Assembly: GCF_013376455.1 (NCBI RefSeq)
Contig: NZ_CP045504.1
Location: forward strand, 4,051,001-4,115,000
Source of the DNA: Desulfolutivibrio sulfodismutans DSM 3696
GTDB taxonomy: Bacteria > Desulfobacterota > Desulfovibrionia > Desulfovibrionales > Desulfovibrionaceae
Direction of reading: 5' to 3'
DNA: 64,000 bases
The notes below the pieces were generated by a model, which did not search any database, was not told where the DNA came from, and was given only the letters and a program-made list of their open reading frames with translations. A program made the position numbers and the translations under genes. Below are positions 56,893-64,000 of the stretch, piece by piece; the stretch's first letter is position 1; each line of letters starts with the position of its first letter.

Positions 56893-58647
56893 TCACTTCT
56901 TCCAATACGGATGCGAAATATCCTCAAACGCCGAAAGCGCCGCCGTGGCCCCCTGCCCCACGGCGGTGACGATCTGCCGCACCCCGCCGGTCACGTCGCC
57001 GCAGGCATAGACCCTGGGGATGCTCGTGCGCATGCCCGCATCCACCTTGATATAGCCCGCTTCGTCCAGGGCTAGCCCGATGTCCTGGGCCAGCCCGGTC
57101 ACCGGGATGTACCCCACGGCCACGAAGAGCGCCCTGACCGCAAGCTCCCGCGTGCTCCCGTCGGCCATGTTTTTGAGCCGCACCGCCGTCACGCCCGCGT
57201 CATCGCCCAGAACCTCCTCCACCACCGTGTTCCAGACCACCTCCACGCCTTCCTTCTCCAGCGCGTCCACCAGATGCTTTTCAGCCCGGAATGCGTCCCG
57301 GCGGTGGATGATCGTGACCGTTGCCCCAAGCCGGGCCAGATGCAGGGCCTCGGTGAGCGCGGTGTTGCCGCCGCCGACCACGGCCACGGCCGCGTCCTTG
57401 TAGAGGTAGCCGTCGCAGGCCGCGCAGGCGCTTACGCCGCGCCCGAAATAGCGGTCTTCGCCCGGGATGCCGAGCTTGCGCCAGGTGGCCCCGGTGGCCA
57501 GGATCACCGCTCGGCACAGGTAGACCGTTTCGCCCAGGTCCACCTCGATGCGCCTGCCGATCTTGATCTCGTCCACCCCCGCGCCCTCGATGACGGGCAC
57601 GTACTGCCGGGTCTGGGCCGCCACCATCTCCATGAGCTTGCCCCCGGGAACCGTGGCGAAGCCCGGATAGTTCTCCACCTGCGGGGTCACGGTCACCTGC
57701 CCGCCGATCACGGCCTTCTCCAGGACCACGGCGGTCATCCCGCCCCGGGCGGCGTACATCCCGGCTGTCAGCCCGGCCGGTCCCGCCCCGACGACCACCA
57801 CGTCCACCTCCTTGACCGTCACGTCCCCGGCATGATCGTGGCCGGGGGCCGTGTCCGTTGCGTCGGCCCGGACGGGCGCGGACTGCATGGATGCCAATTC
57901 GGCCACGAACCGGTCCTCGGGCTCAAGGCCCAGGATGGCCAGCGGGGCCAGACTGCCGTCGGGGTCTTCGATGATGGTGTGGGGCACGGATCCCACGCCG
58001 CGCGCCGTGGCCGCCTCGGTGTGCTGGGCGGCGTCGATGCAGGCGGCGGCGACCAGATCCGGGCGCTCGATGGCGCAGCGGAAGGCGTTTAAGACCTGGC
58101 CCGGGCAATAGGGGCAGGCCGGATTGACGAACACCGTGACCCGGCGCGGGTCTTTCAGGGCGGCCAGCCGCTTTTTCGCAGGCTCGGACAGGCCGCTTTG
58201 CCGGGCTGAGACGCGCAAAAGGACTTCCATGAAGGTGCGCACCTCCTCCCCAAGCGGCGCTCCCAGGTAGCGGATGGACAGGTCATCCGGGGAAAACAAC
58301 AGGGTGGGGGAGAAGTCCACGCCCCGGGTTTTGGCCGCGTCGTCGGACAGGGCGAAGGCCTTCACCTGGATGCGCTCGTCCAGGCGCGACAGGTCGCGAA
58401 GGAACTTGAGGAGATAGTCGTTGTAGGGCGCATTTTGGCCCGGCGCGGTGAAGACTTCAAGGGCTACGGGACCGGAGAGCTTCTCGAAAAGCCGGAGCAC
58501 GTCGCGCCGGGTGTCCTGGGGCAAAAACCAGTCGTCGCCCGGGGAGGGAGCGGATACGCCCGCCGCGTCTTGGGTGGTGTCGCCTGCGGTCGGGGGACTT
58601 TGGGAAGGCGCCTTCTCCTCGGATTTATTGTCGGAAAACGGACTCAT
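56893..58647 (-). CDS. Thioredoxin-reductase-like flavoprotein with an N-terminal double thioredoxin-fold domain
   Basis: 584 residues from ATG 58647 (AAGGAG upstream). Residues ~45-250 are a PDO/AhpF-type pair of thioredoxin folds. The first has lost its CxxC (FTAPGQNAPY), while the second has VNPACPYCPGQ. The C-terminal part is a thioredoxin reductase: FAD site VVVGAGPAGLTAGMYAARGG, redox-active CAAC in GVSACAACDGYLYKD, NADPH site VVGGGNTALTEAL and the end GDVTGGVRQIVTAVGQGA. It should reduce a disulfide partner internally, as in AhpF. It lies 130 bases upstream of the DsrE-like selenoprotein gene on the same strand, so a shared redox role is plausible. Confidence 0.9.
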   Translation of the reverse strand: MSPFSDNKSEEKAPSQSPPTAGDTTQDAAGVSAPSPGDDWFLPQDTRRDVLRLFEKLSGPVALEVFTAPGQNAPYNDYLLKFLRDLSRLDERIQVKAFALSDDAAKTRGVDFSPTLLFSPDDLSIRYLGAPLGEEVRTFMEVLLRVSARQSGLSEPAKKRLAALKDPRRVTVFVNPACPYCPGQVLNAFRCAIERPDLVAAACIDAAQHTEAATARGVGSVPHTIIEDPDGSLAPLAILGLEPEDRFVAELASMQSAPVRADATDTAPGHDHAGDVTVKEVDVVVVGAGPAGLTAGMYAARGGMTAVVLEKAVIGGQVTVTPQVENYPGFATVPGGKLMEMVAAQTRQYVPVIEGAGVDEIKIGRRIEVDLGETVYLCRAVILATGATWRKLGIPGEDRYFGRGVSACAACDGYLYKDAAVAVVGGGNTALTEALHLARLGATVTIIHRRDAFRAEKHLVDALEKEGVEVVWNTVVEEVLGDDAGVTAVRLKNMADGSTRELAVRALFVAVGYIPVTGLAQDIGLALDEAGYIKVDAGMRTSIPRVYACGDVTGGVRQIVTAVGQGATAALSAFEDISHPYWKK

Positions 58648-58987
58648 GGGCGGCTCCTTGGGCTGCGGGCGGTGCGGTGCGGGGATGTCGGACGATGGCC
58701 TGATGTAGCCCAGATTGCGGCGACGGGCAAACCGGCCGTGGGCCGGGGGGGGCCGTGGCGGCCAGGGATGCCGGGCATGGTTGCAAAAAACGCCTGGAAG
58801 GGATAGATATTTTCCATAAGTCTTCAGATTTGTTTGCACCAGGCCGTATCGGCATTATGTTCAAAGCGACGTTTCAAGCCGTCCGGGCTGGCAAGGTTTA
58901 CGGACGGCGGGATGGTTTCCGGGGTCTTTTTCCGGCGGCCCGACCCCATATGGTTCCACTCGGTTCCACAGGAGGGGGTTGTCGTCC
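58648..58987. other. Divergent intergenic region
   Basis: No gene and no clear promoter box pair. An AT-rich patch at about 58800-58860 is the likely promoter area for one or both flanking genes. Confidence 0.4.
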
Positions 58988-61768
58988 ATGCGCTTTCGTC
59001 CGCTCTGGTCTCTCAGGCTTCGCGACCAACTGATCATCCTGGTCATGCTGGTGCTGCTTCCGGCCCTGGCCCTGGCCGTGTATTCCGGCGTGCAGCAGCG
59101 TCAGGCGGCCATGGAGGAGGCCGAGCAGCATGTCGTGGGGCTGGTGCGGGTTTTCGGCCATGAGCAGGACCGGCTGGTGGAGACCACCCGGCATGTCCTG
59201 AACACCCTGGCTCACATCCCTGAAATAAAGGCCCGCGACGTGGCCGCGACGGATCGCATCCTGGCGGAACTGCATGGTCACACGCCGTTTTATGCCACGC
59301 TTGTGGCCGTGAACCCGTCGGGCGAGGTTTTCGGATGCGCCCTTCCCGAGACCAAGCCCATAAACGTGGCTGATCGGGAGTGGTTTGCCGAGGTCAGAAG
59401 GACCAAGGCGTTCACCGTGGGCCGGTTCCTGGTCAGCCGCTCGGCGCACAAGGCCTCGCTGCCCATGGCCTTCCCGGTCCTGGACGCCCGGGGACAGGTG
59501 GATTTCATCCTGGGCGCGGCCCTGGACCTGGCCTATTACGGCAGCATTTACGCCAGGATCAGCCTGCCGTCCGACGCCACCCTGACCCTGGTCGACGCCG
59601 GGGGCACGGTGCTTTTTCGTAACCGGGACGCTCAGGGCTGGGTGGGCAAACCGCTGCCCGAACATCTCCAGATGCAGATCGCCAATGGCGAGGCAGAGGG
59701 CGCCTTCACGGCGGTGAGCCTCGGTGGCGTCCCGAACATCTACGCCTTCAAGCATCTGGCTGCCGGAAGCGGCGAACACAAGGGCTGGTTCATGACGGCC
59801 ATCGTGGGCATTCCCGAGGCCCAGGCCCTGGAGGAGCCCCGGCGGATCCTGGAGCAGCATGTGGGCGGGCTGATCATGGTGGCCGCCCTGGCCCTGGCAG
59901 CCGCCTGGTTTTTTGCCCGCCGCGCCATTCTCGATCCGCTCACGGCCCTGACCCGGGCGGCAAAACGGGTCAAGGACGGCGACTCCACCGCCAGAACCGG
60001 TATCCGTACCGGGGGGGAACTCGGGGCTCTGGCCCGGGATTTCGACGACATGGCCGAGGCCCTGGCCTGTCGCGAGCAGGAACGCGATGCCGCGAAAAAG
60101 GAGCTTGAGCGGCAGTATGCCTTTGTGAGCACCCTGGTCGAGGCCGCCCCCATCCCCATCTATCACAAGGACCATTCGGGGCGGTTCGTGAGCTGTAACC
60201 GGGCCTTCGCCGAATTTGCAGGTAGGGATGCGGCAGACATCATCGGCCATACCTGCTTTGAAATCTTCCCGCCGGAGATCGCCGCCCAAAATGCCGCAAA
60301 TGACGAGGAACTCATGCGCCGTGGGGAGCGCCTGGAGTATGAGGCCGTGGCTTGGTCCGCATTGGGCGGGGAACGCCAGGTGATTTTCCACAAGGCCGCC
60401 TACCGTGACCATACCGGCGAGGTGGCGGGCTTGGTGGGCATCCTGGTGGACATCACGCCGCTGAAAACGGCCCAGGCCGAGCTTGTGGCCGCCAAGGAAA
60501 AGGCCGAGGAGGCCAGCCGGAGCAAGAGCGATTTCCTGGCCAGCATGAGCCACGAGATCCGAACGCCCTTAAACGGCGTGCTGGGCATGCTGCAGATCCT
60601 TCTGACGGAGGTTGTGGAGCCTCGGCACCGGGAATATCTGGATGCGGCCATGGGCGCGGCCCGCTCGCTGTTGCAGGTCGTCGGCGAGGTGTTGGATTTT
60701 TCCAAGATCGAGGCCGGGAGACTTGAGATTTCCGTGAAGGACTTCCGCACCGCCGACCTGCTTGAGTCGGTCCAGAGCCTTTTCGGCGTGCAGACCGAGA
60801 CCCGGGGGTTGTCGTTGTCCTGTGAACTGTCGCCGGATGTGCCCCCGTGGGTGCGCGGGGATGAACAGCGCCTCAAGCAGATTTTATTCAACCTGGTGGG
60901 CAACGCCCTGAAGTTCACGGATACGGGGGGCGTGCGGGTGCGAATTTCCCGTGTCGCCGCCGAGGAGGCCCCGGACGAGACGGTGCTCGATCTGATTGTT
61001 GAGGATACCGGCGTGGGCATTGCCGTTGAGGCCCAGACCCGCATTTTCGAGCCGTTCCGGCAGGCGGGGGATTCCTTTGAGCGCCGCAGCCAGGGAACCG
61101 GACTGGGTCTGGTCATCGTCCGGCGGCTGGCTGAGGCCATGGGGGGTTTTGTCCATCTGCACAGCCGGGAGGGGGAGGGAACCCGGTTCACCGTGCGGGT
61201 GCGCCTGGGGCGCTCGTCGATGACGGATTCCGATCCCCAGGCGGAGACGGCGCAGGACCGCGCCGTGGGGCCGGGGGAAGGTCGCCGCCCGTTGCCCGCC
61301 GTGGCCCCGTCGGAAGGGACGGACACAGGCCAGGGGGAGAGGCGTGGGAAGGACATGGATGCAGGTGCGGGGGAAAACGTCATTGGGCTTCGGGTGCTGG
61401 TGGTGGAGGACGACCACCTCAACCGGCTGACGGCGGTCAAGCTCTTGGAGCGGCTGGGGTGTGTGGCCGTGGGGGTTCCGGGCGGCGAAGAGGCCTTGTC
61501 GCTTTTGGACGTGAAGACCTTTGACGCCGTGCTTATGGACATCCAGATGCCGGGCATGGACGGCATGGAAACCACCAGACGCATCCGGAATTCCGGGCGG
61601 GCGGAGGTGTCCGGCCTGTTTGTTGCGGCGGTCACGGCCCATGCCCTCAAGGGGGATCGGGAGGTGTTTTTGCGTGCGGGTATGGATGACTACCTCTCCA
61701 AACCCGTGGATATGGACGAATTATCCGCCATGCTGGTTCGAGCCATGCACCGGCGGGTATCGTCTTGA
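58988..61768 (+). CDS. Membrane hybrid histidine kinase (dCache-HAMP-PAS-HisKA-HATPase-REC)
   Basis: 926 residues from ATG 58988 (GGAGG 12 bases upstream; TTG 58979 possible). A transmembrane helix ([19 protein letters not shown]) and an extracytoplasmic dCache-like sensor ([19 protein letters not shown]) precede a second helix ([20 protein letters not shown]) and HAMP. A PAS domain ([19 protein letters not shown]) and HisKA with His in [18 protein letters not shown] follow. HATPase N box is [13 protein letters not shown] with DTGVGI and GTGLGL. A C-terminal receiver has Asp in [13 protein letters not shown]. No partner regulator is adjacent. Confidence 0.95.
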   Translation: MRFRPLWSLRLRDQLIILVMLVLLPALALAVYSGVQQRQAAMEEAEQHVVGLVRVFGHEQDRLVETTRHVLNTLAHIPEIKARDVAATDRILAELHGHTPFYATLVAVNPSGEVFGCALPETKPINVADREWFAEVRRTKAFTVGRFLVSRSAHKASLPMAFPVLDARGQVDFILGAALDLAYYGSIYARISLPSDATLTLVDAGGTVLFRNRDAQGWVGKPLPEHLQMQIANGEAEGAFTAVSLGGVPNIYAFKHLAAGSGEHKGWFMTAIVGIPEAQALEEPRRILEQHVGGLIMVAALALAAAWFFARRAILDPLTALTRAAKRVKDGDSTARTGIRTGGELGALARDFDDMAEALACREQERDAAKKELERQYAFVSTLVEAAPIPIYHKDHSGRFVSCNRAFAEFAGRDAADIIGHTCFEIFPPEIAAQNAANDEELMRRGERLEYEAVAWSALGGERQVIFHKAAYRDHTGEVAGLVGILVDITPLKTAQAELVAAKEKAEEASRSKSDFLASMSHEIRTPLNGVLGMLQILLTEVVEPRHREYLDAAMGAARSLLQVVGEVLDFSKIEAGRLEISVKDFRTADLLESVQSLFGVQTETRGLSLSCELSPDVPPWVRGDEQRLKQILFNLVGNALKFTDTGGVRVRISRVAAEEAPDETVLDLIVEDTGVGIAVEAQTRIFEPFRQAGDSFERRSQGTGLGLVIVRRLAEAMGGFVHLHSREGEGTRFTVRVRLGRSSMTDSDPQAETAQDRAVGPGEGRRPLPAVAPSEGTDTGQGERRGKDMDAGAGENVIGLRVLVVEDDHLNRLTAVKLLERLGCVAVGVPGGEEALSLLDVKTFDAVLMDIQMPGMDGMETTRRIRNSGRAEVSGLFVAAVTAHALKGDREVFLRAGMDDYLSKPVDMDELSAMLVRAMHRRVSS

Positions 61769-62024
61769 CGATGTTTCGTATGTTGTTTAGAGTATTGCAA
61801 CAGTCTTACGCATGTGGCGCGTTTCGCGCCGTCCGGCGTTTACCTTGTCTCACCGCCGATTGAACTCACTGAAGAGTATCCGTTTCGCGTCGCCAGCAGT
61901 GCGCAGATACGTTCACCCGTCAACGCCGTCCGGTGCATGAAGCCCCTGTTTCCGGGCAGGACGCGCCTCGGCCGGGCGGGGGGCCAGGGTGCGCCAGCGG
62001 TTCGCGATTCCTGGAAGATGGGCG

Positions 62025-62699
62025 ATGACCAAGAGCGAAAAGACAAACGGACAGTCCCCGGGGCTCGATATCCCGGTGGGGGCCAAACTGTCTCTGGAAG
62101 TCCTGGGTATCGACGAAAAGCTTTCGTCGGCGCTTGTCGGCTTCACCAAGGGAAAATACCTTGTCGTGCAACTGCCCTCCCTGACCGAGGGCAGTCGGGA
62201 CATGCTGTTCCAGTATTTGTATTCCGGGAATCCGGTCACCGTGCGCTATCTGAAATCCGGGGCGGTGTTCGGTTTTCGTTGTGAGGTCATCAAGTATCTG
62301 TGCTCTCCCTTTCCCCTGCTTTTCATGACCTACCCCCTGCGGGTGGAGAGCTTCAACCTGCGCCGCCACAAGCGCATCCCGTGCCTTTTGCCGGTGAGCG
62401 CCATGATTAAGGAAACCACCTATACCGGATTGATGACCGACCTGAGCCTGTCGGGATGCGGGGTGGGGCTGACGATCATGCGCAAGTACCAGCCCGCCAT
62501 CGGCGTGGATGATCGGGTGCTGCTTCGCTGCTCCGTGTTCGGCGACCAGGATCAAAACCAACTGCACTGCCTGATCAAGCGGGCCGCCTCGGACGTGGGG
62601 AAGCTCGAACTGGGACTGAAATTCACCGAATTGCCCGAAGCCTCCCGCCAGGGAATCGTCAGCTACATCCAAAGCGCCGCCGCCATCCTTGAGAATTAA
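62025..62699 (+). CDS. PilZ-domain (c-di-GMP-binding, YcgR-like) protein
   Basis: 224 residues from ATG 62025 (GGAAG upstream). The N-terminal YcgR-N/PilZN-like domain (IPVGAKLSLEVLGIDEKLSSALVGF, FQYLYSGNPVTVRY) is followed by PilZ: the RxxxR motif in NLRRHKRIPCLLPV and the D-x-S-x-x-G motif in LMTDLSLSGCGVGL. It should bind c-di-GMP and act on motility or secretion. It is not in an obvious operon. Confidence 0.88.
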   Translation: MTKSEKTNGQSPGLDIPVGAKLSLEVLGIDEKLSSALVGFTKGKYLVVQLPSLTEGSRDMLFQYLYSGNPVTVRYLKSGAVFGFRCEVIKYLCSPFPLLFMTYPLRVESFNLRRHKRIPCLLPVSAMIKETTYTGLMTDLSLSGCGVGLTIMRKYQPAIGVDDRVLLRCSVFGDQDQNQLHCLIKRAASDVGKLELGLKFTELPEASRQGIVSYIQSAAAILEN

Positions 62700-63280
62700 C
62701 GCCGCCATTGACCGGTGCATCGTCTGGTAGGCCGACGCTCAACGTCCCTGGCCGCCATCTTTGAGAATGGGCGACCCCTGCGCCTTGAGCCTGAAGCTGG
62801 ACCAGGCCGAAGGACGTCCCCGGATCGTGGCCACGCCGGGACGGGGCTGGACTCGGAAGATGGCGCGTGGCTTGGCGATCACCCTGAACGTCGACGGACT
62901 GCCGCAGCCAGGCCGCATATCTGTATGATGTCGAAGGTCGCACTGGACAAAGCTCCATACCCCGAAAGTAATTTCCGAATTTTGCAGAAGAATCACCGAT
63001 GGATCACATTTGAAATAAATATGGATCGATTTGTGTAGAGGTGTCGTCGTTCGACAGTTATGCTTCATGATGTGGATGGAGTGTCAAGGAGTTGCAAAGC
63101 GTGTTACTGTGCCTTGTTTTTCTTGAAAGTATCCATGTCCTGTCATATGTCATCAGCCTCGTCGCCCAAGTTTGCGGCAGGAGTTGCGAAACGATATGCA
63201 AATGATTCGCAAGTGCATGTTTCATGTGATGAAAAAATGGTATGGGGATGAAGTTGATGGAGAGAATAGGAAAACACATC
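62700..63280. other. Intergenic stretch before the terminal kinase gene
   Basis: I see no credible gene. The 18-base end of the PilZ coding region (GCCGCCATCCTTGAGAAT) recurs almost exactly at about 62751-62768. From about 62990 on, the DNA turns AT-rich, including the region before the kinase. Confidence 0.45.
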
Positions 63281-64000
63281 ATGAAGCCGATGTTTCTTTT
63301 CGTCGACGATGAAGAAAGCGTTTTGAACGCCATTCAGTATGTTCTTAGGTCCAGGGAACACGAATGGGACATGATATTTACGACGGATAGCATGGAAGCC
63401 CTGGATTTTGTCAGGAAAATGTTCGAGGCAGGGTCAGGGGGCGCAGAATACGCCAGAGAGTTCGCGATAATCGTGTCTGATGTCCAGATGCCAGGGATAA
63501 ACGGGATTGAGTTTTTCGAGGTGCTTCATACGATTTTTCCGGACACCATCCGCATTCTTTTGACGGGAAACACGGATTCCGGTTTCGCGATCCGGGCAAT
63601 AAACGAAGGGAAAGTTCACCGGTATCTTCTGAAGTCATGCATCATTGATGAATTGATCCCGGAGATGGAGTCTGCCTATCGGGAGTATTTCCGGGTAAAG
63701 GCGCAACGGGAAGAAGCTTATGCCGCGAAGCGGGCAAAGGCCGTTTTCCTTGACACCATGACCCATGAGATACGGACCCCGCTCAACGGCGTCATGGGCA
63801 TGTTGCAGCTCTTAAAGGAGACCGGCCTCACCTTGGAGCAGATGGAATATGTCCAGGCTGCCATGGACGCCTCCCGTCGATTGACCAAATTGTTCAACAA
63901 TGTTTTGGACTATTCCCGATTCGACTCGGGACAGGTGGAGACGCCGGACGTGGCCTTCCGCATCGGCGACGTGATGCGGCATCTCAACGATGCCCTGTCG
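63281..64000 (+). CDS. Receiver-domain histidine kinase (3' end outside window)
   Basis: 240 residues are visible and the frame is open to the last base. ATG 63281 has AGGA 9 bases upstream (63268-63271); in-frame ATGs at 63248 and 63257 are alternatives. An N-terminal receiver (FLFVDDEESVLNAI; phospho-Asp in IIVSDVQMPGINGIEF; switch Thr in ILLTGNTDS; Lys in YLLKSCIID) is joined by a short coiled coil to HisKA with His in [18 protein letters not shown]. The kinase catalytic domain lies beyond the window. Codon usage is AT-richer at the 5' part, which may reflect transfer. The HisKA resembles that of the hybrid kinase at 58988-61768. Confidence 0.87.
   Translation, partial: MKPMFLFVDDEESVLNAIQYVLRSREHEWDMIFTTDSMEALDFVRKMFEAGSGGAEYAREFAIIVSDVQMPGINGIEFFEVLHTIFPDTIRILLTGNTDSGFAIRAINEGKVHRYLLKSCIIDELIPEMESAYREYFRVKAQREEAYAAKRAKAVFLDTMTHEIRTPLNGVMGMLQLLKETGLTLEQMEYVQAAMDASRRLTKLFNNVLDYSRFDSGQVETPDVAFRIGDVMRHLNDALS

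Noticed and set aside
63060-63251. A 63-codon plus-strand frame before the terminal kinase
   Set aside because: No ribosome site, no motif, and it is Ser/Cys-rich by chance in AT-rich DNA.

Overview
The window is high-GC DNA that reads like a Desulfovibrio-type sulfate reducer (Desulfovibrionaceae; this is inference). The clues are a selenocysteine formate dehydrogenase with fdhB and fdhE, a signal-peptide-bearing (periplasmic-type) CbiK cobaltochelatase, and a cheB-HEAT-cheR-parA-cheW-cheY-cheA cluster in the order I recall from Desulfovibrio vulgaris. Coding density is high, and most genes have clear Shine-Dalgarno sites.

Layout. 0-7 kb: the 3' end of a benzoylformate decarboxylase-like gene, a secreted subtilisin, a UvrD/PcrA helicase and an alkaline-phosphatase-superfamily protein. 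7.1-11.3 kb: tRNA-Leu and its terminator, followed by accessory DNA with a secreted NHL beta-propeller, an IS200-type transposase remnant and a RES/Xre toxin-antitoxin pair whose antitoxin is frameshifted in a G run. 11.3-15 kb: an RRM RNA-binding protein, an orphan ABC substrate-binding protein and citrate synthase. 15-20.7 kb: type II secretion genes, with gspD-gspE facing a gspC-like gene and an unusual STN protein with four tandem repeats. 21-30.4 kb: tRNA-Pro and the seven-gene chemotaxis operon. 30.4-32.1 kb: two RelE-family toxin-antitoxin modules on either side of tRNA-Arg. 32.1-38.2 kb: a ModE-like regulator, fdhE, fdhB and the Sec-containing fdhA. 38.5-43 kb: comEC, a Cys-rich lipoprotein, a DJ-1/PfpI protein and a small anchored protein. 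43-48 kb: a cobalamin-riboswitch-headed operon on the minus strand (cbiK, btuC, btuD, btuF, cbiL). 48-55.3 kb: small exported or membrane proteins, selB, an M18 aminopeptidase, selA, a lytic transglycosylase and a beta-carbonic anhydrase. 55.3-56.8 kb: an AT-rich acquired gene, a partial gene duplication and a small DsrE-like gene with an in-frame UGA. 56.9-64 kb: a thioredoxin-reductase fusion, a hybrid histidine kinase, a PilZ protein and the 5' part of a receiver-kinase.

The main biological theme is selenium. Sec synthesis (selA) and decoding (selB) lie within 20 kb of two genes that use Sec: fdhA (UGA at 37410-37412) and a 106-residue DsrE-family protein (UGA at 56556-56558). Normal gene calling would break the second one. 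Its UGA makes a U-x-x-C motif, and the mRNA just downstream folds into a hairpin with a GGU loop, as expected for a bacterial SECIS. Next to it lies a decayed copy of its 3' half and a low-GC gene. A second theme is protein export: a C-terminal LLLL-x-E tail is shared by the subtilisin and the NHL protein.
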